Assembly (NCBI RefSeq): GCF_030272615.1
Contig: NC_081413.1
Coordinates: forward strand, 551,240,136 to 551,304,135
Direction: 5' to 3'
DNA: 64,000 nt
Origin: Cryptomeria japonica
Lineage: Eukaryota > Streptophyta > Pinopsida > Cupressales > Cupressaceae
Both the position numbers and the translations under genes were made by a program. This document shows positions 1 to 10,387 of this stretch, piece after piece. The notes under the pieces were generated by a model. It was given only the letters and a program-made list of their open reading frames with translations, made no database searches and was not told the origin of the DNA. Numbering within the stretch: position 1 is the stretch's first letter; each line of letters starts with the position of its first letter.

Positions 1-1261
1 ACTGGGGTTCATGACAAAAGTGGTCATCTACATTTAGGTTTTCCACGACATAGCCTCTTCTATCAAACCCGCATCTAGCAACATAGGGGTGCAGGTTCAT
101 CTTCTTAAATTCCAATTCCAAATTTAAAGCATCAAACACAGACTTACAACTATAGTATCCAAGTTCAACAGGAAAGGCAAATCCAGATTCACCTTTTGCC
201 CCTAACCTTTTGTCAATATGAGCTAGTTGTTCGCTCACCTCAATGAGCACATAGCTATCGAAGGCATACCTAGGTAGCCTGAATGGTTCACCTTCAAAAC
301 CAGCTACCCAAAGATAGGTAAACCTGAGAAATTGAATGAAGAAGCTGCCATATATACTTATCAACTCCATTGCTTCAACTGACATTCTCTTGTTCACATC
401 ACCCTATAGTTCAAAAGCAAGCCTTCCTGCGAAGACACCATTCCATTTGGTGTTATGTTCTACATGTTTTTGTTGCTGTAACAAAGGATAGTAATCATAA
501 ACCTTCATACCATCCACCCATGGTTCATTGAGCAAGCCATGCCAATCTCTAGTACAGGCTAATATGTAGAAAAGATAAGAGGACATATAAAAACTAGACA
601 TGCCCACAAAATTACTTAAACCTTCATGGAGTCTTTTTGCAATTACCTGTTCCTAGTCAAGATATTTGTCACCTGATAATAACACCTGAATATAAAAATA
701 CATCCAATCTTCCCAGTAAAAGGAGTGTGAATTTCCTTTTAGCCTATTTAACAGTATAACAATGTCTTGGACTTCTATGATGAAGTGCTCTCTGGTAAGG
801 GGTTTCGACAACCATGACCCTCCCTTTTGAACTTTGAGGAGCCATTTTATTGCAATTACACTTCTATACACACTCTTCTTCTCAAAGAAGAATGCGTATG
901 AGGTCCCAATTGACCAGTCCTCATATGACTCCTTGTGTGGGATTCCTGTCGCCGCCATTACTGTTTCCCTGTTGATACCAACTAACAACTCACCATTACT
1001 GATTCTTATGCACCTATTCTCAACATCATATCTATTCATACAAGCTACCACCAAATCCGGGCATGGTGCATCAAGTGGAAATGCAGCAGCTTCAATGAGA
1101 CCACTTCTCACTGTTTTCTCCATTATTGAACCAGCTCCAGGGTTCTTGGTTCTTTCTAAGAAATCCCCTAGGTCAGCATGAGCTAAGGAAGTATCATCTA
1201 GTTTTCGTAATATGCTCACTAAACATGACGTCTGACCAAGTTTCGACAGTACTGACCTCAT
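1..1261 (-). pseudogene. Family X protein, N-terminal half, runs off left edge
   Basis: One reading frame stays open from the ATG at 1261 to the window edge (about 420 codons) except for two in-frame TAG codons near 650 and 404, so it is a recently decayed gene. The N-terminal part has a segment reading ISNGELLVGINRETVMAATG, weakly like the GELxxTLEDVAxLLGLPV pattern of plant mobile-domain proteins. The end of the visible part has a block of paired aromatics followed by RLPRYAFD. A similar aromatic-then-LP block occurs in the genes at 20394 (+), 48939 (-) and 55105 (-), which is why I group them as family X. Function unknown. No membrane segment or signal peptide is evident. The gene continues past base 1. 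A GT-AG intron may lie just upstream (1262-1397). Confidence 0.55.
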
Positions 1262-1397
1262 ACTGCCTACCTATACTTTAATTAATCAATTCTAAAACAT
1301 GGTAGAATTCTACTCCAACAAACCAAAGATTTTCTTCCTACATTGATAAATCTTTAGAACTAAAGAAATACAACATAGGGGAATCGTTTGAACTCAC

Positions 1398-1530
1398 CTG
1401 TTACCACCATGAATCTATGAAACCTTCTCAGGAAAGTAGAGCTGAATTTAGCTTCGGCATCTCCAATTCGCTCAATTATAACAACTGCAACCCTTACAAA
1501 TTATGGAGATGAATTCATATATCCTTTTTT
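1398..1530 (-). other. Possible upstream exon of the family X gene
   Basis: On the minus strand an open stretch reading about FVRVAVVIIERIGDAEAK ends at GTAACAG followed by a good splice donor, GTGAGT, near 1397. An acceptor-like GGCAG lies at about 1262, just before the ATG used above. The reading frames do not join cleanly across this junction, so the exon assignment is tentative. Confidence 0.2.
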
Positions 1531-1759
1531 GAACAGATGGGAAAAAACTGAGAAAAACTACACATGATACATAATGATTCATTTAAACGTGTGAAGTTAC
1601 AGTGATATGATTGAAAACCTGACACTTTCTTAATTGCCCATCACCTCCGCACAAGTAGTTAATGTCCTCATAATCACTTTCCAAATTAAAAATTTTAAAC
1701 TGTTAGATGTCGAGAATATTCCTTCTTTTCGCGCTGCTTCCAGTGTTATCAAAGTCTTT

Positions 1760-2200
1760 AGAATCATCTTGAAGTGAACCTTTTGAACCTTGAACCATCT
1801 CACAAAGAGTTCAATGGTTCGAGTTCATTTGTGAAGAACGACAGTGAGCTAGTAGCTCAGAATAATACCAGGAACGAGCGATAACCATGACTAACAAGCG
1901 AAGGACTTTGAACCTTGAACCATTGAATTGAAAGGCAATTGGTTCAAGGTTCAAGTTCAAAACTGACTTAAAACACATTTACACCTGCTCGTTAAATAAC
2001 ATTACATAGCCGCAACTCATGCCAAAAAAAGGACGTTTTGAACCTTGAAGCAAAAAGGTTCACGGGTTCAAAGTTCAAAACGCATAACAATAACACGCTT
2101 GCTTTGGTTGAGATAAAGGCTGCTAAAGACATTTACCTAAAACGTGCCTTGAACCTTGAACCAATTGAATTGTTTTTAAAGTTCAACAACTTAGGTTTAA
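1760..2200. repeat. Cluster of TTGAACCTTGAACC inverted repeats
   Basis: The motif GAACCTTGAACC and its reverse complement GGTTCAAGGTTC recur about every 100-130 bases. Several pairs face each other over short loops: 1909-1962, 2036-2083 and 2148-2190. Each could fold into a hairpin with a stem of about 12-20 bp. No coding frame is evident here. Confidence 0.6.
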
Positions 2201-2819
2201 AATGAAGAGGTACAAAAGACCCGAAAGAATAGAGACACCAAAAGGCAACCTGCAAGCTTGAACATTTTAAATAAAAAATTGAGGGGACACTAACACATAC
2301 GTACCCTCTTTAATGCCTAGGTTGTAAGTAGGTTCTCCAAGATGAATAATACCATTTGAAGCTTGTTGCAGTCCATGGAGACATAAAGAACCTTACAGAA
2401 GTCACCCTGGAAGAGTTAAAAAAGAGAAAGATTCTTGATGCTTATAGGTTTACAAAAAAAGTATGCCAAGTTTCATACTTATCCCACACGTGCAAACTAT
2501 ATTTTTGTGAACTTGAGTTCTTGAATGAGTTATTTCTATTGGAAGAGTGTTTAGACATATTAGGTTTGTCTATTTGCACCTCCCTTATCAATCTTAGGGG
2601 TTGATCACTCCATTTTATCTTTGTTGTCCTAAAATAGTCCTAAAAACAAGCTTAATTTGATTGTAACCAAAAAAATTTCATCTATTTTGTACAAAACAAC
2701 TCTATTTAATTGTCACATATGTTTAATAAGGGTGAAAAGGGTATCTCAAATGGGTCTTAGCTCTTAATTACCAAGTGCATGAAGAAAGTTATGGCAAAAA
2801 AAGGTGACTTTTATGTATT
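2201..2819. other. Spacer, no recognisable gene
   Basis: AT-rich. An 82-codon plus-strand frame begins at 2356 (internal segment EVTLEELKKRKILDAYRF), but it matches no family I know and may be chance or an orphan exon. Confidence 0.3.
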
Positions 2820-3610
2820 GAAGAGAACATGTGGCTAGGATATTGCTAAAAATGGTTGTGTGAATTGACAAGTGAAATAGGAGCCCGCCTATCATAAACC
2901 TAACCTCCTAGACATGCTCATGTTGATGTTTTTTGGCCACAATGAATAGAAGGAAAGTTAGGGTATATTGCAATTTTTCATTGAATGCATTTGATGCTTT
3001 TTGTTGCAACCAAAAAAGTGTTGGTACGAGCAAATGAATTTGAGTAATCAAAATATGAGATAGGTTTCTAGAGAGGTGCATAACATGAACTCGTAAGTTC
3101 AGACATCTTGTTCGTATGTGTCATAGATACTGAGAAATGCATCGTCAACGTTTGACAATTTTTACTCTTCGAGTTTGACAATTTTCACACTTTGGGCATT
3201 GAAGAGAATGCATGGCTAGGGTATGGCTTGAAACAATTGAGTGACTTGACGAGAAAAATAGGGTCAGTACTAGCATAAAACCAACCTCCTAAACATTCTT
3301 ACACTGACAGTTTGCTTCCACGAATAGAAAAATCAAAGTTAGGGTATGTTGCAACTTTTCATTGAATGCATCTAACTCTATTTGGGGTGGAAGAAAAAGT
3401 CTCAACACAAGCAAATGGATTTGAGTAATCAAAAATTGAGAGAGGTTTTTGTAGAGGGGCATCACACAACCCCATAGGTTCACACTGATCGTTCGTATGT
3501 GCCATAGGTTCTTAGATTCATGTCTTCAAAGTTTGACAATTTTCACACTTTGAGCACTTAAGAGAATGTGTTGGTACAATATGGCTCATAATGATCGAGA
3601 GACTTGGAGA
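2820..3610. repeat. Degenerate tandem duplication, unit about 360-380 bp
   Basis: The segment starting GAAGAGAA at 2820 recurs at 3201 and again, truncated, near 3559. Landmarks repeat in the same order: the 'CAACCTCCTA' block, the 'GTTAGGGTAT' block, the 'TTTGAGTAATCAAAA' block, and 'TTTGACAATTTTCACACTTTG' landmarks. Divergence is perhaps 20-25 percent, so the duplication is old. Confidence 0.65.
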
Positions 3611-3679
3611 TTTCAAATATTTATATTCTAGTTCCCTCTAAATATAAATTTTCTAAAAAGGTGAATTGGAGAAGTTGTT

Positions 3680-3850
3680 TGTGCTAGTAATAGGAGTCTA
3701 AGTGGAGAACTACTTACTTTAATGGACCAAATCAGTCATCTCTTTGATGTTTGAAGCTCTTCCTTTTCTTTTATTCCTTAGGAACAAAATGATGTAGCAA
3801 ATTTCTTGGCCAAAAGGGATTTAGAGGAAAATTGTCATGCATACCTCTAG
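3680..3850 (+). pseudogene. LINE-type RNase H (RVT_3) C-terminal remnant
   Basis: Translation from 3680 gives CASNRSLSGELLTLMDQISH, then a stop, then SFSFIP, a stop, and EQNDVANFLAKRDLE. The order 'sxxLSxEL...I..L' followed by 'ReqNxvAdxLAkr' is the end of the plant RVT_3 RNase H domain found in LINE elements. Two in-frame stops and no flanking RT show it is a fragment. Family known; assignment by motif only. Confidence 0.45.
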
Positions 3851-4529
3851 GTTAATATTGTTGACTTTGTGATAAACTCTTTAAGCTTTACCAACATATA
3901 ATTGCCAACTTAAGTTTGGAGATAAGATTTCCTCTTTTAGTTATTATGTTTTTTCTTTCTAGTTTATGTAGGTTTCTCTATAGGTATAAATCTTCTTATA
4001 TGTTTTCTCTTATTATTTCAGCAATTACCCTTTCCATTTTAAAATCACATAAGTGTAACATATAATCCAATACTCGATTACTATTACATTAATGCATTTA
4101 CTTTCATTCCATGCAAAGCTAAGATGATAGATGGCATACCATGTAGAGCTAAGATGATTATCTCTTCCATTTATTATGTTTTTTTTTTTCTAGTTTCTCT
4201 AGATTTGCTCTTTTTACTTTAGCAATGATTCTTTCCATTTGACAATCACATAACTATAACATTGTAACATTGAGTATCTCAATCATTGGGAAACAAAATT
4301 ATATTGCACATAGGTCTCGTAAAGACATTTGATATTACAATGCCTCAAGTATTTCATTTGTACAAATATACAAGTCATATGTACATATATCCAAATAAGC
4401 TTGATATTATATTTTTTTTTCATTTACATTCAATTCAATAAACCATTTGGATCCACTCTATTGTTTATCATGTCAAGAATTGCCTCAGGGTTAGACTCAC
4501 GAACCTTCCATAGGTCCATGTTCAGTGGT
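3851..4529. other. AT-rich spacer, no recognisable gene
   Basis: Contains a short near-duplicate (around 3935-3985 and 4165-4212, both with ATTATGTTTTTT..TCTAGTTT) and low-complexity T runs. No supported coding region. Confidence 0.4.
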
Positions 4530-5410
4530 CTACCCCCATATTTGATCAAGTGAACATTTCATGCCACCATAAAGTTTGAATAATGAAGAATATTTCTGTG
4601 TCTTGAAGTCCTCAAACAACCACAAGCTAGACTTCTTCACTTTGTACCTGCTAAGTCATGCACGAGTAAGAACCACTGATCATGTAGGGTATTCAATGTT
4701 TTCTCCATCTACCACAAGGCCATCTAATTTATTTGTTACCTCCACACAATGACACAAAGAATAATGTGTTCCTTCTTCGTCGTTTTCAGTTGCAATAACT
4801 GCATAAACACGCCCTGCAATGATATGTCCAATCATGTACATGGATTTAGTGAACAAATAAGATATAATTTATTGAATTCAAATGATTAAATGTTTATGTA
4901 GATAATTTACTTGGTTGCACTAGATTTGACACACGGTCAAAGCCAAATGATGCTTCCATCTGTGTGAGTTGCAATGTTGTCAAGAGTCGATATGTCTCAA
5001 GTGGGCTCAGAGTTCTTGTACACCACTCATCGACCCACTCCTTCGACTCACACTCATTATATGATTTGTTTCCACATGAAAAACAAAAGCACACCGTATG
5101 TAGCGTATGTATAGTCCATGAACCTACATTAGAGATTCTAAAAGAGTGCAACTCACTCAATCTTGTCAATGTACAACAATCCCCATTTTTTTCAATGTTA
5201 GTATCATTTATCAACCGAAAAAATCCATGAATTGTACACTCACCTTGATTACCTGGACCCATTGTAGCATTACACCACTTGACAATAGCTTTCACATCTA
5301 TCAAATTTTCTTTATCTTTGTACTTTAACTCTTCTCATGCTAAGGCTCTTTCGATACATGCTCTTGCACCATCATGCTCACCCTTTCCAGATCCGACCTC
5401 ATAGAAATTA
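4530..5410 (-). pseudogene. 3' part of a repeat-type ORF with GKGEHDG and Cys motifs
   Basis: The minus-strand frame begins at the insertion breakpoint (5410) with CNFYEVGSGKGEHDGARACI, meets one TGA, and continues to about 4911 with several paired cysteines. A donor GTAAAT at 4910 and acceptor TTGCAG at 4814 define a 97-bp intron. The last exon (4813-4530) reads GRVYAVIATENDEEGTHYSL and ends at a TAG after further stops. The combination 'F.E.G.GKGEHDGA.AC..RAL' is, from memory, typical of repetitive plant ORFs that also carry 'DNCA.QF'. That second motif is found here only at 36831-37273, beyond the inserted element. Probably a decayed transposase-like gene; exact family not recognised. Confidence 0.5.
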
Positions 5411-5415
5411 CACAT
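5411..5415. repeat. TSD CACAT, left copy
   Basis: CACAT directly precedes the TGTAACG start of the left LTR and recurs at 36826-36830 directly after the TTTACA end of the right LTR. Joining the flanks at this duplication restores a continuous frame in the disrupted ORF (..RSGVQHM/CNFYEVG..). Confidence 0.85.
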
Positions 5416-5762
5416 TGTAACGTCATAAAATTGAACCCCTTGTAATTTTTGACTACATTTGAGTCTTTGCCTAAGTGTTTACGCCCCTTGGCCTGATCAG
5501 AGACCTGAATATACTCGTGCACAACAAAAACACACTGCAAATAAACCCTGCACCTTGTCTGCACCTTGATCTTGTCCCAAAATAAGGCAGGACCAGGGTG
5601 TGGTGCCCTAGGATCCCTTAGGACTAAGGGGTGGAACCTTGGGATCACTTATTTGGGACCTATTTTGAGGCCCCTCCCCTTTTCTCATTTCAAATGTGAA
5701 GCAGGAAACCCCTCCTATGTCAGCTTAAGTCAAAAAATTGGTCAATTACACCTACTAGCAAG

Positions 5763-5770
5763 TATATAAG
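5763..5770 (+). promoter_or_regulatory. LTR TATA box
   Basis: TATATAAG within 'CAAGTATATAAGAGGGA'. The same box occurs at 36318-36325 in the right LTR. Position and sequence fit an LTR core promoter with the U3/R boundary shortly downstream. Confidence 0.6.
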
Positions 5771-6280
5771 AGGGATTTCCCATCTCATTTGATATATCAT
5801 GAGAACACAAGAGGTCATCAAGCATTCAAGAGATCAAGCATTCAAGAGAAATTGAGCATTTTTAGCCTTCCTTCAAGCCTTGGAGCAGCAACAAAGACAA
5901 GATTTCAAGCATTGAAGAGGAGATCAAAATTCTACTTCATGAAACCCTAATTCCATGTGGAGGCAAGCAAAACTTCACAAGGAGGTATAAGCATTTCAAT
6001 TTCAGTCAATTCAACATCCCCTCAAAGAGGAGGATTTCTACTTTCAGTCCTTTTATTTACATTATTTCAACCACTTGGTTAATTCCAAAACCGAGGTTTG
6101 ATATGAAGACAAACCCCTATTCCCTCCCTCTCTTTCTGTGGCCAGGAAACATGTTCAAAGTTGTACTTTTGGAATAAATCTTCATTCACAGAGATGGAAA
6201 AACCCTTTTCGATGCATGGAAAGTTCAAAGGACCGATAGGAGGGCGCCCCTGTCCTTGCAACTTTTGTTGAATTTCACAA

Positions 6281-6285
6281 GGTGA
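6281..6285. repeat. Probable TSD GGTGA of nested gypsy
   Basis: GGTGA at 6281-6285 and GGTCA at 13410-13414 flank the nested element with one mismatch. The outer LTR reads through cleanly when the interval is removed, compared with 36490-36540. Confidence 0.55.
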
Positions 6286-6770
6286 TGGGCAAGGTTGTTG
6301 ATGTCACAACTTGCATCATTTCAATTCTTATGTCATCGACCTGGGGTGTGTCTAAAGTTGTCTATGATAAGGATAGTACCACTTATGGGGGGTTGTGCAT
6401 TGTTGATCAGTGACTGAGGTCAGATCATGCTCCGTCATGAGCTATCAAAATATCTTGGTTATGACTATCAATCAATCTAAAATCTAAATCTCTAAACAAC
6501 TATCCTCTAAAAAGACTTTGAGTTTGAAATAGAATTGTAACAAAATCGAATTAAGATGGAATCATGGAATTTCCTAAAAAGCTTGAAATTACTTCTAAGT
6601 CTAAGAATTTGAATCTAAGTTAAGTGTTGAAAGTAAATCTAATTACGCTTGCAGAATTTGAAATCTAATTACGTTTGCAGAAGTCAAACATAACACCTAA
6701 ATCCATGATCTAAAACAACAATTTTGCTTCCATTTTTCACCATCAAACTAACCATCTTATTAATCAACAT
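6286..6770 (-). repeat. 3' LTR copy of nested gypsy, truncated
   Basis: Matches the first 480 or so bases of the LTR at 12072-12555 ('GTTGATGTCACAA' to 'AACCATCTTATTAA'), including the 'ACCACTTATGGGGGGTTGTG' landmark. It passes directly into the 3' end of pol, so about 860 bp of LTR and the polypurine tract are missing. The pol frame even reads some codons into the LTR. Confidence 0.7.
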
Positions 6771-7790
6771 CATCTTCTTCTCTCCATAAATATGTATTAA
6801 TTGCACTGCACCATTATCACAAACTTGACTAATTTCATAAGGTCCCAACCATTGTGCATGAAATTTTCCTTTAAATTCCTGGAACCTTGAGTCAAATAAC
6901 AGTGCCCTATCTCCCTTCCTGAAATTTCTAGTTGCAATATGCTTGTCATGCCATAGTTTCCTCTGCTTTTGAATCAATTCTGTATGTTGTAGTGCCTCTG
7001 TTCTCATCTCATCTAGTCGGTTCAACTGCAAAATTATGGTCTTTTCTGCTTCTGAAAGATTAATCCCAACTTCCCATGTTGTTCTTAATGTTTTTAACTC
7101 AAACTCAATTGACATGACAAGTGTTTTTCCATATACCAATTCATATGGAGAAAATCCTGTAGTTGTTTTCCAGGTGGTGTTGTAAGCCCAAATTGCTTCA
7201 TCCAACCTATCTGACCAATTTGATTTCCTCAATGAAACTATTTTTGCAATTATATTTTCCAATTCTCTATTGGTAACCTCCACCTGATCATTAGCTTGTG
7301 GATGATAAGGTGAAAATTTTCTATGTGTCATTTTATATCTGTGCATAAAAGATTCCATCATAGCAGACATTAACTGTGGCCCTTGATAAGATACTATCTC
7401 TTGTGGAGCACCATACCTCTGAAGAATGTGTATGCATTGAAATTCAACTACCTATTCTTCCCTAGCTACTGGCAATGCTTTCACCTTAACCCATTTTGTT
7501 ACATAATCTATACAGACCAGAATATAATGATATCCTCTTGAAGGGGGATCTATGGGTCCCACAAAATCAATACCCCACTTCTCAAAAGGTTCAAGAATTG
7601 TTTGTGGTTGAAGTGCCATCTCCATTGTTGCTATTGGTCTTCCCATGCACTGGCACTCATCACAATGCTTCACATAAAATGAAACATCTTTGGTCATAGA
7701 AGGCCAAAAGTATCCTTCTGCCAACATTTTATAAACAGTTCTGATCATAGAGTAGTGTCCTCCTTCTGGTTCAGAATGAAATGAATGTAT
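6684..7790 (-). pseudogene. Ty3 integrase
   Basis: Integrase inserts the cDNA into host DNA. Seen here: part of the zinc-binding HHCC region (YFWPSMTKDVSFYVKHCDEC), the first catalytic Asp in KWGIDFVGP, and the glutamate region in PYHPQANDQVEVTNRELE near 7260-7310. The C-terminal domain has FRKGDRALLFDSRFQEFKGK and LGPYEI. The second catalytic Asp, normally in SDQGPQF, reads SYQGPQL (Tyr codon at 7386-7388). An in-frame stop splits the domain near 7451. The C-terminus runs into LTR sequence because of the deletion. Inactive. Confidence 0.85.
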
Positions 7791-8034
7791 GATGTCTTAG
7801 ACATCAATTTCTTGCACACACCTATGAAGAACATGGTCATGACACATTTTAAATGACAAACCATTAATCCATTGGAATCTAGAACTCTCTCTAATTAACT
7901 GCTTCTTTTGCTTAGAGTTAAAGTGATTTGGCACTTCCTTCTTACTAGGTAATTTGCAATATCTGCAAACCATGGCACTTGTACTGAAATAAAAAATAAA
8001 TTTTCATCTGGAAAGGTATCATTAAACGGTTCAT

Positions 8035-8460
8035 CTACAAGACCATTCTAGAGAGAAAATTAGCTGCAACATTCTCCTTCACTAGCTTATTCACAATAGT
8101 TATATCAAATTCTTGCAAAAGCAATAACCATCTGATTATACATCCACCAACTACAACTTTATTCATTAAATAACGAATGGCTACATGATCTGTGTGAATA
8201 AAAGTTTTGTAACCAGTGATGTAGTGTCTAAACTTGTTTATAGCATACACAACAGTTAAGAATTCCTTCTCAATTTTTGTATAATTTCTCTCAGCTAGAC
8301 TCAAATTTTTATTGATGTTGTAAATAGCATGCATTGCTCCATTTTCATCCTTTTGTCTAAAGCCGTTGCAATGGAAAAATTGGATGCATTGGTACATATA
8401 TGAAATGACTCTCCCCATGTAGGTCCCTTGATTATTGGTGAGTCAGTCAAAGCATGTTTT
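8035..8460 (-). pseudogene. Ty3 RNase H
   Basis: RNase H removes the RNA strand of the RNA-DNA hybrid during reverse transcription. The segment includes NLSLAERNYTKIEKEFLTVV, HYITGYKTFIHTDHVAIRYL and IRWLLLLQEFDITIVNK, the usual end of the gypsy RNase H. The N-terminal part upstream has lost frame. The stretch between here and the integrase (7791-8034) carries only stops and fragments of the linker. Confidence 0.8.
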
Positions 8461-8559
8461 ATGGTTTCAAATTACTCTTGATAGTCATCTGTCTAGGAAA
8501 ATTTTGAATCCTTCTTAAGCAACGTGAATAAAGGTTCAACAATTCTATTGAAACCTTCT

Positions 8560-9392
8560 ATGAACCTTCTGTAGTATCCAACATGACCAAGAAAGCTTCT
8601 AACATCCATTTGAGATTTAGGAACTTTGATTTGTTGGATGACTTAAACTTTCTTTGGATCTACTTTAATACCTTCCGTAGAGATGTGGTGGCCCAACACA
8701 ATTCCTTTTGTCATCATAAGTGAGCATTTCTCATGGTTCAATGACAACCTATGGTCTTTATATCTCTGTAATACTTTATCCAAACTTTCTAATGCCTCTT
8801 CATATGTTTTTCCATGAACTGAAAAATCATCCATATAAACATCTACACATGAAGTAGTTAAGTCAGCAAAAATTGCTAAAACAACTCGTTGAAAAGTAGC
8901 AAGTGCATTACATAGTCCAAATGGTAAGACTCTATATGAAAAAGTTCCCCAAGGACATGTAAACATTGTCTTATCTTGATCTTTAGGGGCTACTTGTATT
9001 TGGTTATAGCCACTAAATCCATCCTTGAAAGAAAAATAGTTACTACTTGCTAAGTTATCAAGAACTTGATCAATGAAGGGCAATGGAAAGTAGTCCTTTG
9101 TGGCTTTATTCAATTATCTATAGTCATTACAAACACGTCACTTCCTATTATTTTTAGGTACGATAACCAAAGGTGATACCCACTGACTATCAGAGATTGG
9201 ATAAATAAATCCTACCTTTAATAACTTCTCAATCTCAGTTTTAACAAAATACCTTAAAGCTAGATTAATACGTCTATGTCCTTGTCTCATAGGTTTGACA
9301 TCCTCTGTATAAATATGATGCATACAAATTGAAGGATTAATTCCTCTCATGTCCTTGTATTCCCTTGCAAATGCCTTTCTGTGTTTTTCCAA
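8560..9392 (-). pseudogene. Ty3 reverse transcriptase
   Basis: Domain order is intact: an N-terminal segment with YPISDSQWVSPLVIVPKNNR, then after an in-frame stop FPLPFIDQVLDNLASSNYFS, GTFSYRVLPFGLCNALATFQ, and the catalytic box YMDDF with both Asp residues present. The tail GIVLGHHISTEGIKVDPKKV precedes a stop near 8642. The catalytic core could fold but the frame is broken, so it is a relic. Belongs with the protease upstream and RNase H downstream. Confidence 0.85.
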
Positions 9393-9469
9393 AGTAAGTT
9401 TAAATCATTTTCTTGTTCCTTAGGCAAAGATGCATTAATGAACAAGGGTTTATTTTCCGAGAGTAAAAT

Positions 9470-10143
9470 TTATTTTGTATGACTTTCTCCTTCAATTGGA
9501 TCTTTAATAAGGGTATTTAAAGGACAAGTTCCCTGGTATTGGTGATTCAAATTTTTCCTCTTGCTTCCATCCCTATCTTCCTCAATTTGTTCACAAGAAT
9601 TCTCAGTAGCATCCAAATTTTCTCCCTTGTCCACACAATCTTCATATTCTTCAACATGTTTTGTTAGTGTAACCATGAATAATTCAACAATTCCATCCCC
9701 TTCCAAATCCATATCCTCATCAACCCATTTCTGAGTATTAGAGTGAATTGCTGGTTTCACTGGAGGATAAAGTGTTATTTCCTTTTGTTTATGACCATTT
9801 CATTAGAAATGGTCTTACTGCCTGATCTGCAATCTATTAAAGCTGCAGAAGTTGCTAACCAAGGTCTTCCAAGAATAATTGGATATCCTGATGCCTTTCT
9901 TCTAGCCTTTAATACCAAGAAATCTACTGGACAATCCCATGTGTCTATAGTTACTTTGACATTTTCCAGGACCCCTTCAGGTTTAGTAGCAGACTGACCT
10001 GCTAACTGGAGTACAATTGTTGTTGGTTGGACTTGGGTCATTTTCAACATTTTTGTTGTATATGTTGTGATAACATTTATGGCTGCTCCTAAATCGATCA
10101 ACACATTTGGTATTTCAATTCCTCCTATGCTCAAGGTAATCAA
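9470..10143 (-). pseudogene. Ty3 aspartic protease and linker
   Basis: The retroviral-type protease cleaves the Gag-Pol precursor. The active-site loop reads VLIDLGAAINVI, the gypsy variant of D-S/T-G-A, followed by the second hydrophobic part IILGRPWLATSAALIDCRSG. An acidic linker (9470-9760) joins it to RT after a stop near 9775. Length and layout match the family; inactivation is by stops rather than by loss of the active-site Asp. Confidence 0.8.
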
Positions 10144-10387
10144 AGGACTCCCAGGGTCACTATATTTCTGAGGAAGTAATCTTCTTGATAAAATATTAGT
10201 AAGTTTAGTTCCTAATTGTATTGTAGGTGGAAATTTTTGTTTTCTACCAGGTGTTTTAACACAGAGTGACTTAATTAATTAATTTATTTTTTGAATATCC
10301 TTAATAGCTTGAAGCAAAGGTATTTCAATGTTAATATTTTTCAATTCTCATGAAAGTGGTGAATCTATCAGATCAATATGATTCATT

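Larger units (their letters stand above)
5416..6285 (+). repeat. Left LTR of outer element, first part
   Basis: Begins with TG immediately after the CACAT duplication. From about 5726 it matches 36262-36480 (the 'CAATTACACCTACTAGCAAG' to 'GGAGGGCGCCCC' stretch). It is interrupted at 6285 by the nested minus-strand gypsy and resumes at 13410. Confidence 0.8.

Noticed and set aside
834-1181. Plus-strand ORF of 115 codons
   Set aside because: Lies antisense to the family X frame at 653-1261, which shares features with other copies; composition fits a shadow.
2356-2604. 82-codon ORF as a real gene
   Set aside because: No recognised family, no splice or promoter context, and low-complexity tail; left as uncertain spacer.
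5566-5769. ORFs within the left LTR
   Set aside because: Inside LTR U3/R sequence; the matching right LTR does not keep the frame.
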